Program-made: the position numbers and the translations under genes
Part shown: one piece after another, positions 7,584-14,726 of the stretch
How the letters are laid out: every line of letters starts with the position of its first letter
How positions within the stretch are numbered: position 1 is the stretch's first letter
Assembly: GCA_009778425.1 (NCBI GenBank)
Contig: WRJU01000245.1
Location: forward strand, 1 to 23,115
DNA: 23,115 nucleotides
Reading direction: 5' to 3'
Origin: Pseudomonadota bacterium
GTDB lineage: Bacteria > Pseudomonadota > Gammaproteobacteria > Burkholderiales > Rhodocyclaceae
The notes under the pieces: model-generated
The model's input: only the letters and a program-made list of their open reading frames with translations
Told to the model about the DNA's origin: nothing
The model's database searches: none

Positions 7584-8900
7584 CTAAACAAGCCTAGTTT
7601 GCCATAGCGACGCAAGAGCGAGCAATTCAATGTCGCTAATTTGCAACAATGTTTCATTATTCCGGACGCGAATTCTACCATCAACCCAGACATGTGACAC
7701 CTGTCGGCGGTCGCAAACATGAATCAAATGGGAAATCGGGTCGAAACATGGGGCCGTGAGCGGGTCGTCGAACGCGACGGCGCACAGGTCTGCGCGCTTG
7801 CCGATTTCGAGTGAGCCTATCATGCCGTCCAGCCCGAGCGCGCGCGCGCCGCCCAACGTGGCCATGCGCAGGGCCGTGTGCGCGGGGATGGCGCTGGCGT
7901 CGAGGCTGCCCACCTTGGCAAGCAGCGCGGCCTGCCTCATCTCCTGGAACAGATCGAGGCGATTGTTGCTGGCTGCTCCGTCGCTTCCCAGCCCAACGTT
8001 GATGCCGTGGCGGAGCATGGCGGGCACGGGTGCGATGCCGCTGGCCAGTTTCATGTTTGAAACCGGGCAATGGGCAATGCTGCAACCGCGCCGGGCAAGC
8101 AGGGCGAGTTCTGTTTCGTCGTGATGGACGGCGTGTACGGCGATGAGATTGGGGCCGAGCAGCCCCAGGCGTTCGAGTCGGGCGACTGGGCGCATGCCGA
8201 AGGCTGCGAGGCTCTCATTGATTTCACTGGCGGTCTCATGCACGTGGATATGGATAGGCAGGTCGAGTTCGGCTGCCAGATAAGCGGCGCGCTCCAGTCC
8301 GGCATCCGGAACCGCGTAAGGGGAATGGGGGGCAATGGCGAAACTGACGAGAGGATGCTCATGCCATTTGTCACGGACGGCAAGCCCTTTGCGCAAATAG
8401 TCGTCGGCGTCAGAGGCCCAGGCGCCGGGGAAGCCGAGCACGATCAGCCCGACGACGGCGCGTATGCCGGTTTCGGCAAAAGCGCGGGCGGCATCGTCGG
8501 GGAAAAAATACATGTCGTTGCAGGTGGTAATGCCGCCGCGCAGCATCTCATGGGCGGCGAGCAGGGTTCCATCCCGCACGAAAGCGGGCGACACGTGCCG
8601 GGACTCGGTCGGCCAGATCACCTCCCTGAGCCAACGTTCCAGCGGCAGGTCGTCAGAGAGGCCGCGCATCAGGTTCATGGCGGCGTGGGCGTGCAGATTG
8701 ACCAAGCCCGGGATCAGGGCATGCGCGGGCAATTCGACTTCGTCGGTGGCCTGGTAGCGCGCGCGGGCTTCGGGTTGGGGCAGGATGTCGAGGATTTTGC
8801 CGTCATGAACGGCGATGCTGTGCTTATCGAGCGCGACGTTGTCGGGAACGACCGGGATCAGCCAGCGCGGATGAATGAGAAGGTCGACAGCGACGCTCAA
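7584..8900 (-). CDS. TRZ/ATZ-type amidohydrolase, likely 5'-methylthioadenosine/S-adenosylhomocysteine deaminase
   Basis: 438-residue zinc amidohydrolase of the cytosine deaminase-like superfamily. Metal ligands are visible: HAH (His70, His72), HIHVHE (the mid-barrel His), and GLGSDGAASNN with the catalytic Asp. Together with SIAHCPVSNMKLASG these fit the MTA/SAH deaminase group (mtaD), which deaminates adenosyl compounds to inosyl ones. Such a gene upstream of ubiG is common in betaproteobacteria, perhaps because UbiG releases SAH. The only in-frame start is TTG at 8900, with GGGAGA about 9 nt upstream. Exact substrate cannot be read from sequence; other purine or triazine deaminases of the family are possible. 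Confidence 0.88.
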   Translation of the reverse strand: MSVAVDLLIHPRWLIPVVPDNVALDKHSIAVHDGKILDILPQPEARARYQATDEVELPAHALIPGLVNLHAHAAMNLMRGLSDDLPLERWLREVIWPTESRHVSPAFVRDGTLLAAHEMLRGGITTCNDMYFFPDDAARAFAETGIRAVVGLIVLGFPGAWASDADDYLRKGLAVRDKWHEHPLVSFAIAPHSPYAVPDAGLERAAYLAAELDLPIHIHVHETASEINESLAAFGMRPVARLERLGLLGPNLIAVHAVHHDETELALLARRGCSIAHCPVSNMKLASGIAPVPAMLRHGINVGLGSDGAASNNRLDLFQEMRQAALLAKVGSLDASAIPAHTALRMATLGGARALGLDGMIGSLEIGKRADLCAVAFDDPLTAPCFDPISHLIHVCDRRQVSHVWVDGRIRVRNNETLLQISDIELLALASLWQTRLV

Positions 8901-9100
8901 GATGGAGTCTCCCTGGGGATGCCGGGAATGCGATGGAGGGGCAGTGTACCTCTTGCCGGGCGATGTGGTGGACGGAATGGCTCGTGTTTTCCGTAGAAAC
9001 CGGAAATTGTGACGGAATACGCGGCTACCTGAATATTCGCGCCGCGTTCGGCGCGTTCTGGCAAGACAATGCTATGGCATGGGTCGTAGCGAACAGGGCA

Positions 9101-10480
9101 ATGAAACGGATACCCGAAACAATCGGCAAGTGCCGGATCGTGCGTGAAGTCGGGCGCGGTGCGACGGCGACTGTCTATGAGGCCAGGCATCCGGATTTCC
9201 CTGAACCCGTTGCGGTCAAGCACATCCGTTTCGGCGATGATAGCGGCGACGGAGCCAGGATGAACCGCCGCCTGCTCAAACTGCTGCGAGCCGAGGAAGC
9301 GGTGGCATGGCGCCTGGAGTATCCCAATATCATTAGAATTCACGAAGTGGTGATCGAGCCGGAGCAGGCTTACGTCATCATGGAATATTTTCCGGGAACG
9401 ACCCTGGAGCGGTATTGCAACTTCGAGCATCGCTTGCCTGTGCATCGGGTGATCGGCATCATTTTCAAGTGCTGCATGGCGCTCGATTACGCTTACCGGC
9501 AGGGCATCGTGCACCGCGACATCAAACCGGCCAATATCCTGGTCGACGAAAAGGACGATGTGCGGATTACTGATTTCGGCCTGGCGCTCAATATCGACAA
9601 AAGGGTTGAAGCGGATTCGACCTTCGTCATGGGGGTCGGCTCCCCGGCCTACATGAGTCCGGAGCAGATCAAGAACTACCCTCTCAACCAGAAAACCGAT
9701 CTTTATTCGCTCGGGGTGGTGATGTTCCACCTGCTTGCGGGCAGGCTGCCGTTTCGCGCCGCTCATCCGGCGCAACTGATCTATAAGATCATCAATGCCG
9801 ACCCGCCTCGCGTGTCGCATATCAACCCGGACGTGTCCGAACAAATGGACACGGTCATCCGCAAGGCGATGGAGAAAGACCTCTACTCGCGTTACAAGAA
9901 TGGCGCGGAATTCGCCAAGGATTTATCGGCAATACGTTACAAGATCGTCGATGAGGACGACATCCAACTCGATTCTTCGCGCTTTTCGATACTTCGCAAA
10001 CAGGCGTTTTTCACCGAATTCGGGGACATCGAGCTGTGGGAAGTGCTGCGTATCGGCGTCTGGCGCAATGCGCCGGGGCATGTGAGGCTGATAAATGAAG
10101 GCGATACCGAACAGCGTTTCGGCGTGTTGCTGGAAGGCCGGGTCGAACTCTCGGTTGCGGGGCGGCGGGTGATGGAACTGGGGGCGGGAACGATTTTCGG
10201 CGAATCGGCCTGGCTCGACAGGATCAATCATCGCCAGACGATGTCGGTCGTCTCATTGGGGCCGTTGGCTTATCTCGAAATCAACCCGGCAGCCCTGGTA
10301 CTGGCTACCGAGGAAGTCCAGGAGACCTTCCAGCGTGAAGTGGCTTCCGTGGTTGCGCTCCGCCTGGGCGCGCTGGCGCTCGTTCACGCCGAACATTGCG
10401 GAGCCGCGACCGAGGCAAACATGACTTCGACGAGCAACTTTGCCGCGAGCAAGTCTGAGTGGCAGTTGGTCGAGGGTTGA
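9101..10480 (+). CDS. Ser/Thr protein kinase with C-terminal cyclic-nucleotide-binding domain
   Basis: Hanks-type kinase domain at residues 9 to about 270 (459-residue numbering). It has a Gly loop (EVGRGATATVY), Lys40 in VAVKH, catalytic HRDIKPANIL (Asp140, Lys142, Asn145), DFGLA 158-162 and GSPAYMSPEQ; all catalytic residues are present. A second domain of about 100 residues (from about 310) resembles a cyclic-nucleotide-binding fold: GVLLEGRVELSVAGRRV, then FGESAWLD and an Arg-Gln-Thr, matching the phosphate-binding cassette layout. No transmembrane helix is seen, so the protein is probably cytoplasmic. ATG 9101 with AGGG upstream is the preferred start because the kinase fold begins right after it; ATG 9074 and ATG 8933 are in-frame alternatives. 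It is divergent from the amidohydrolase and followed by a chemoreceptor. Confidence 0.92.
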   Translation: MKRIPETIGKCRIVREVGRGATATVYEARHPDFPEPVAVKHIRFGDDSGDGARMNRRLLKLLRAEEAVAWRLEYPNIIRIHEVVIEPEQAYVIMEYFPGTTLERYCNFEHRLPVHRVIGIIFKCCMALDYAYRQGIVHRDIKPANILVDEKDDVRITDFGLALNIDKRVEADSTFVMGVGSPAYMSPEQIKNYPLNQKTDLYSLGVVMFHLLAGRLPFRAAHPAQLIYKIINADPPRVSHINPDVSEQMDTVIRKAMEKDLYSRYKNGAEFAKDLSAIRYKIVDEDDIQLDSSRFSILRKQAFFTEFGDIELWEVLRIGVWRNAPGHVRLINEGDTEQRFGVLLEGRVELSVAGRRVMELGAGTIFGESAWLDRINHRQTMSVVSLGPLAYLEINPAALVLATEEVQETFQREVASVVALRLGALALVHAEHCGAATEANMTSTSNFAASKSEWQLVEG

Positions 10481-10577
10481 TTGTTCCCGTTTTCAGTGGG
10501 TTTTATTCCCGAGCGCATAAAAGATTGTCCTTGGTCTTTGATGCCGAAACGTTACAAAGTCGCAAAGGAAGTGAAAT

Positions 10578-10651
10578 ATCTGCTCCAAAATAGAAAAAGT
10601 AATCATGCTCAATATCTAGTCTGGTTTTGGCATTTAAGTAATCTGCTCCAA
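10578..10651 (+). repeat. Three related copies of a short motif ahead of the chemoreceptor gene
   Basis: ATCTGCTCCAA occurs at 10578-10588 and again at 10641-10651. A diverged copy (AAGTAATCATGCTCAA) lies at 10597-10612 and matches the longer form AAGTAATCTGCTCCAA at 10636-10651. They fall in the 190-nt gap upstream of the chemoreceptor gene and could be binding sites for a regulator. I see no clear promoter consensus nearby. Confidence 0.35.
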
Positions 10652-10670
10652 GATCATCCGGGAGAGTCCC

Positions 10671-12545
10671 ATGTCGCTTAAGCAACGTTTGCTCGTTTTT
10701 GTCGCGGCCTTGTTGGTGATAGTGATTGCGGTGTTGTCTGGAGTCGCATATTGGCAAATGCGCATGGAAATCATCGACGGTGTCCGCCAGGAAATCAAAA
10801 CGACCGTCAGCAGCAACCGTGACGTTATGGCGCACTGGATCGCGCAACGGCGTGACGCAATCGAGGCGGTGGCGGCAAGGCTGGCTGACGTTGATGATCC
10901 TATCCCGTTTCTGATAGCCGGAAAGGAAGCGGGACGTTTCTTTCAGACATACGTCGGAACTGAAGACAAGCGGATGACCTATCACCTGGTGGAAAAAAAG
11001 CAGTTCCCTGGCTACGACCCGACATCGCGACCCTGGTATAAACAAGCCAGAGAAGAAAATGGCACGATCATTACGTCGCCTTATGTTCACACAACGACAA
11101 ATTCTCTTGGCATTACCGTGGCGCGTCCGATAGCTTCCCGGATGCCGAGCGTCGTCGGTGGGGACATCTCGCTGGAAGAAGTTATCCAGCTTGTCAACTC
11201 GATTGAACTGCGTGGCCAGGGCTACGCTTTTCTGGCTACCCGCGATGGAAAAATCGTCGCACATCCCAAACCCGATTCGGCACTGAAGCCTGTCTCGGAA
11301 GTCATGCCCGGATTCGATGAGTCGATTCTGAAAACGGTGGACAACGAGGCTGTCATGAATGAATTCGACATTGAAAATGTTCCCAAGTTCGTGGCGGCCT
11401 TGCCGGTTCCCGGTGCGGACTGGGTGCTTTGCATTGTGGATGACAAGGCCCACGTATTGTCGCCGCTGCGTTCCCTGCTTTTGGGACTGATATTCGCGGG
11501 TTTTTCCATCGCGGCGATAGGCGCGCCGATTGCCAATCTGGCTTTGTCAAAACTGCTGAAAGGCTTGTTTAAACTGCGCGATGCCCTGATCGAAATAGCG
11601 AATGGGCGCGGGGAACTAATGTGTGAACTCGCCGCCAACGCGCGCGATGAAATCGGGCAAACAGCCGTCGCGTTCAACCGTTTCATTGAAGAATTGCGGA
11701 ATATGTTTGTTGAAGTACGAGAGCGTGCCAGCGCGCTCAATGGTGATATTGATTCTCTGCAAGGCGTGACGCATACAATGACGGAGGAGTCGGTGCGTCA
11801 GTCCGAAAAATTGAATTTCACGGCCAAGGCAATCGAGGAAATCACGACCAGCATCGGTCACATTGCAGACAATGCGCAACAGGTCGAGGAAACGGTCAGG
11901 CAGACCGGTGAGCTATCGCACCATTCCGCAGATGCGGTCGGGAATCTGGCGCACGAGATCAATCGCATAGCCAGCGAAGTCAGCCAGTTGGCTGCTACTT
12001 TGAGTACGCTTGGTGAACGTTCCGATGCGATGAACGCGATTATCGGGACGATTCGGGAGATTGCCGACCAGACTAACCTCTTGGCGCTGAACGCCGCAAT
12101 CGAGGCGGCGCGCGCTGGCGAATCCGGGCGCGGCTTTGCCGTTGTTGCGGACGAAGTCAGGAAACTTGCCGAGCGGACGGCCAAGGCAACCATCGAGATC
12201 GGCCAATTGATCAGCGCGACGCACGGAGATATACAGTTGGCGCTCTCAGGCATGGAAGGCACACAGCGTTCCGTTGCTACGGGGCTGACCGCATCGCAAT
12301 CGGTGGTTGGCAAGATACAGGGGATTCAGCAAGAGGTTGACCAGATCACCGTATCCATACGCGAGATTGCCACTGCTACGCGCAAACAGTCCATCGTGAC
12401 CAATGATATGTCGAAGGCAGCCGAAGAGGTCAATCTCATGAATCAGGAAACCAGCCGGGACATTCAAACGGCAACGGATGCGGTTTCCGGCCTGAGCAAA
12501 GTGTCTGGATATTTGCACGGCATGGTAGAGCGCTTCCCGCTTTGA
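10671..12545 (+). CDS. Methyl-accepting chemotaxis protein with periplasmic Cache domain
   Basis: 624-residue chemoreceptor. TM1 spans about residues 7-29 and TM2 about 268-288; between them is a dCache-type sensor with YDPTSRPWYKQA and a later ITVARPI...GGDISLEEV segment. A HAMP region follows TM2, then a long coiled-coil signalling domain. Its conserved tip is EIADQTNLLALNAAIEAARAG (about 462-482), followed by FAVVADEVRKLAERTAKAT. The C-terminus (MVERFPL) lacks a CheR/CheB-tethering pentapeptide. The ATG has GGGAGAG upstream. The WYKQA motif is common in Cache domains binding amino acids or other small molecules, but the ligand cannot be predicted here. No che genes are adjacent. Confidence 0.96.
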   Translation: MSLKQRLLVFVAALLVIVIAVLSGVAYWQMRMEIIDGVRQEIKTTVSSNRDVMAHWIAQRRDAIEAVAARLADVDDPIPFLIAGKEAGRFFQTYVGTEDKRMTYHLVEKKQFPGYDPTSRPWYKQAREENGTIITSPYVHTTTNSLGITVARPIASRMPSVVGGDISLEEVIQLVNSIELRGQGYAFLATRDGKIVAHPKPDSALKPVSEVMPGFDESILKTVDNEAVMNEFDIENVPKFVAALPVPGADWVLCIVDDKAHVLSPLRSLLLGLIFAGFSIAAIGAPIANLALSKLLKGLFKLRDALIEIANGRGELMCELAANARDEIGQTAVAFNRFIEELRNMFVEVRERASALNGDIDSLQGVTHTMTEESVRQSEKLNFTAKAIEEITTSIGHIADNAQQVEETVRQTGELSHHSADAVGNLAHEINRIASEVSQLAATLSTLGERSDAMNAIIGTIREIADQTNLLALNAAIEAARAGESGRGFAVVADEVRKLAERTAKATIEIGQLISATHGDIQLALSGMEGTQRSVATGLTASQSVVGKIQGIQQEVDQITVSIREIATATRKQSIVTNDMSKAAEEVNLMNQETSRDIQTATDAVSGLSKVSGYLHGMVERFPL

Positions 12546-12609
12546 CCGTTTCCCTCCTGGCGCGAAGCGCCTGAACGTGTGTACAACACTCCCCTCTCCC
12601 CTCGCGGGA

Positions 12610-12645
12610 TGTGCAGGCAGGGGATGGCGTGGGATGACACTCGCC
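12610..12645 (-). repeat. Short sequence resembling the 3' part of hemH
   Basis: This 36-nt stretch matches 14792-14825 inside hemH, in the same orientation, with three substitutions and one small indel. In translation it recalls the ferrochelatase segment HAIPCL. Similarity stops abruptly on both sides. It lies just outside the XRE regulator gene, so hemH and this piece bracket the AT-rich island. It may be a hemH remnant or old attachment site; chance similarity is not excluded. Confidence 0.4.
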
Positions 12646-12698
12646 AGCATGGGCAGGTTCGGGCGGCAGACAGCCGAGAGCTGATGCCAAAATATCGT

Positions 12699-13073
12699 TC
12701 ATTCCGTGAAATTTTCCCGGATTTGACGTTGCTTGCGTAGAAAGTCGGCCAGTGTCGTCAACATTTCCATCACGGCGGAACGCTCTTTCGACGAAAGCGA
12801 TTCCAGCATCGCCAGAAGTTGTTCCCCCTCCTCTGAGCAAGGGAGTTTTTCTTCTGTCAGCAGGTTGGCAATCGGAATGCGTAACAACGTCGATATGGTC
12901 TCCAACGTCACCAGTGACGGCAGCGTTACACCTGTCTCGTATCTGGAAACTGTTGCTACATCCAGCCGGATGGCTTCCGCCAACTGTTCCTGGGTCAGTC
13001 TGGCACACCTGCGATAGTGAGCCAGATTCTGCCCCAGGCGGTGTGCCAGTGCCGAGTGAAAACGCTTGACCAT
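12699..13073 (-). CDS. XRE-family HTH transcriptional regulator
   Basis: 124-residue protein with an N-terminal Cro/C1-type helix-turn-helix at about residues 12-66: LGQNLAHYRRCARLTQEQLAEAI, then LDVATVSRYETGVTLPSLVTLETIS. This is a classical XRE DNA-binding domain. The C-terminal half (SLSSKERSAVMEMLTTLADFLRK) is helical and may dimerise. It is transcribed away from the membrane-protein genes starting at 13220 and shares a 146-nt intergenic region with them. That suggests it represses that cassette and itself, an inference from position. Confidence 0.9.
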   Translation of the reverse strand: MVKRFHSALAHRLGQNLAHYRRCARLTQEQLAEAIRLDVATVSRYETGVTLPSLVTLETISTLLRIPIANLLTEEKLPCSEEGEQLLAMLESLSSKERSAVMEMLTTLADFLRKQRQIRENFTE

Positions 13074-13173
13074 AACTGATTGACAGCCAAATGGCCGTCA
13101 TGATCGTAGGGCAGCGTACAATCGGTAATGATCTTAAATGTTCATACAAAACCACGCATTTTTTGCGTACTTG

Positions 13174-13191
13174 TGTACAATTCCTCGTACA
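13174..13191. promoter_or_regulatory. Candidate operator between the XRE regulator and its neighbour
   Basis: TGTAC (13174-13178) and GTACA (13187-13191) form an inverted repeat with an 8-nt spacer. The left arm overlaps a -10-like TACAAT (13176-13181) on the plus strand. A further GTAC occurs at 13167-13170. The spacing and location in a divergent promoter region suit an XRE dimer site. No convincing -35 is visible. Confidence 0.35.
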
Positions 13192-13219
13192 TGTTAGTGA
13201 AAGTACTGATGGAACCCGC

Positions 13220-13858
13220 ATGATGAAGTTCGGAAAGCAACGTTCCAATCAAACCAGCGAAGCAAACGGAACGGATGCTCTTCCGCTCCACGAAATTGAC
13301 GATGGGAAAAAAATCACCAAAAAGCAGTTGCTGAAAGCTATCGACGGCTTGAAACAAAATCCCAGTGATCGGATACGTATCCTCGGTGACGTCGGTATTG
13401 CTGGCGCAGGCATGAGAGTTGGAGCGATGGCCGTCGGTTCTGCTGCCGCAATGGCGGGAACAAGCAAAGTCACCATCGTTACGAGCCTCGCGGAAAAGCT
13501 TGGCATCACGGCTGTTGCCGCAAAGCCCGCAGCTTTGGTTGTTGGCACTGTGGCAGCAGGAGGCGCGTTGTTCTATGGGGTTTCGTGCTTGATAAGAAGC
13601 CGCACGATGTCCGAAGGCAGAAAATGCGAACTTCTGAAGACATTCAACGAACAGCTCCGTGAGATCAAATTAAAAGAAAACATCATTTCTATTACCTTTT
13701 CAGATCGCAATCAGTTCATCGTTTCGTTGCGGGAAGTGGTAGAAAAAAATCTATTGCCACCTAAGAAAACCTTTCGCCTGATTGAAGCTGTGGAGAATGG
13801 ACGTATGCCGTTATCACGAGCCTATGAACTGGTGCGGAGTGTTGTTGAAATCAAGTAG
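13220..13858 (+). CDS. Unknown protein with Gly/Ala-rich membrane hairpin
   Basis: 212-residue protein I do not recognise. Residues 1-53 are polar and basic. Residues about 56-80 and 98-125 are hydrophobic and rich in small residues with glycine-zipper spacing (VGIAGAGMRVGAMAVG; LVVGTVAAGGALFYG). They are joined by a short polar turn, so a two-helix membrane hairpin is likely. Residues 127-212 form a charged, probably helical cytoplasmic tail. The frame is open back to 13091, but the ATG at 13220 with GGAA upstream fits better, since upstream codons look non-coding; ATG 13223 is equally possible. It is divergent from an XRE regulator, and the next gene starts 9 nt downstream. Small-residue hairpins occur in pore-forming toxins and scaffold proteins, but no function is claimed. 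Confidence 0.7.
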   Translation: MMKFGKQRSNQTSEANGTDALPLHEIDDGKKITKKQLLKAIDGLKQNPSDRIRILGDVGIAGAGMRVGAMAVGSAAAMAGTSKVTIVTSLAEKLGITAVAAKPAALVVGTVAAGGALFYGVSCLIRSRTMSEGRKCELLKTFNEQLREIKLKENIISITFSDRNQFIVSLREVVEKNLLPPKKTFRLIEAVENGRMPLSRAYELVRSVVEIK

Positions 13859-13867
13859 AGGCACATC

Positions 13868-14233
13868 ATGAAGATTAAAATTGAAAGAGAAATCAGTATG
13901 GGGAAACTTGCTCGTATTTTAGTGATCGTAAGTGTTTTTGTTGCTGTTTTAGTTGGAATACTTTGGTTTGGATTTTGGAAACCTGAACGAGATGTACGCA
14001 ATGCTGTTGCTGCTCAACTGTTCGATTCAGATTCTGCAAGATTTAGAAATATTCTTAAATCCAGCATACCAAAATACAAGGATCGGTGCTTCTGCGGTGA
14101 AGTAAACGCGAAAAATAAAATGGGAGGCTATACTGGGTACAAATTTTTCCTGGTCTGCCGTGTCGGTGCCGATGCCGAGTGGGGAGTAATAAATATTTCT
14201 GATGCTCTCGACTATCGTTGCGGGTATTTCTGA
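13868..14233 (+). CDS. Small membrane-anchored/exported protein, function unknown
   Basis: 121-residue protein with one N-terminal membrane segment (about residues 15-35) followed by a soluble domain of about 85 residues. The motif FCGEVNAKNKMGGYTGYKFF recalls a recurring motif (CGEVN-K-N--GGY-G) in small uncharacterised exported proteins of proteobacteria. The segment DSDSARFRNI before it is typical of the same group. The ATG at 13868 has AGAGG upstream and lies 9 nt after the previous stop, so the two genes form an operon; ATG 13898 is an alternative. A 31-bp tandem duplication at the 3' end has changed the last residues. Base composition is clearly AT-richer than the housekeeping genes. 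Confidence 0.75.
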   Translation: MKIKIEREISMGKLARILVIVSVFVAVLVGILWFGFWKPERDVRNAVAAQLFDSDSARFRNILKSSIPKYKDRCFCGEVNAKNKMGGYTGYKFFLVCRVGADAEWGVINISDALDYRCGYF

Positions 14234-14256
14234 TGGTCTCGACTATCATTGCGGGG
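14195..14256 (+). repeat. 31-bp tandem duplication at the 3' end of the preceding gene
   Basis: Units 14195-14225 and 14226-14256 differ at only three positions. Because 31 is not a multiple of three, the second unit is out of frame. The current stop (TGA 14231-14233) lies at the start of the second unit. Without the duplication the frame would end ...CGE-stop instead of ...CGYF-stop. Confidence 0.85.
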
Positions 14257-14281
14257 AGTGATAAATGATATTGGCGTCCCG

Positions 14282-14298
14282 TATACGTTAAACGTATA
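14282..14298. promoter_or_regulatory. 17-nt inverted repeat upstream of the coiled-coil protein gene
   Basis: TATACGTT and AACGTATA form a perfect 8-bp inverted repeat around a single A, ending 23 nt before the ATG at 14322. No T-run follows, so a terminator is unlikely. A regulator-binding site or leader structure is possible. Confidence 0.4.
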
Positions 14299-14321
14299 AC
14301 CCAAAAAACAAGGAGGAAAGA

Positions 14322-14684
14322 ATGAAAAGAATTGCAGTCATAGCTGGCGCAGTTATAATGGCCGTAGCAATGACTCTTGTTGTCGCTGTTCAAACGCAAA
14401 AAGATAATGAACCGACTAGTCAAAAATTTCAGAGACTCATTAATACGTGGGAAAAAAGGCTTGAAGCGCAGAAGGGAAATGAAACGGCTAGACAAGAAAT
14501 TCAAGAAATCATTAATATGATGCAGGAAGCCAAAGTTCAGACTGAACATATCGAGGAAGGCTTGTATGAGGGGTCTGTGCCCGTTGAAAGCGAGAGAACC
14601 CTGCGTGAAGGTTATTTGAAAATAGAGAGACGTTCGCGTGAGGTCGAGAGGGCGTACGATAGAGCGTACTTACAGTCGCAGTAG
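14322..14684 (+). CDS. Small exported or membrane-anchored coiled-coil protein, unknown
   Basis: 120-residue protein not assigned to a family. The N-terminus (MKRIAVIAGAVIMAVAMTLVVAV) is a signal peptide or signal anchor. The remainder is highly charged and helical, probably a coiled coil, with no cysteines. Two related segments, NEPTSQKFQRLIN and NETARQEIQEIIN, lie exactly 24 codons apart and reflect an internal DNA repeat (14406-14444 and 14478-14516, 30 of 39 bases identical). A near-perfect ribosome site (AGGAGG, 7 nt spacing) supports expression. It is AT-rich, like the two genes before it, and convergent with hemH. Confidence 0.7.
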   Translation: MKRIAVIAGAVIMAVAMTLVVAVQTQKDNEPTSQKFQRLINTWEKRLEAQKGNETARQEIQEIINMMQEAKVQTEHIEEGLYEGSVPVESERTLREGYLKIERRSREVERAYDRAYLQSQ

Positions 14685-14726
14685 TTTCATCGTAGTATCG
14701 TGACAGGGAGAGTTCGTTTTTCCCCG

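Noticed and set aside
8897..9844. 315-codon minus-strand frame opposite the kinase gene
   Set aside because: A shadow of the kinase coding sequence; no protein family resemblance.
10516..10548. Possible sigma28 flagellar promoter (TAAA ... GCCGAAA) upstream of the chemoreceptor
   Set aside because: The spacing between the two parts is too long (21 instead of about 15) and the second half is imperfect.
12559..12571. GGCGC-GAA-GCGCC hairpin after the chemoreceptor as terminator
   Set aside because: The stem is only 5 bp and no T-run follows.
12436..13248. 270-codon minus-strand frame overlapping the XRE regulator and the chemoreceptor end
   Set aside because: It crosses three better-supported elements, has low-quality composition and no domain.
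12699..14684. Island as an intact prophage or integrative element
   Set aside because: No integrase, transposase, structural phage gene or tRNA attachment site is present in about 2 kb.
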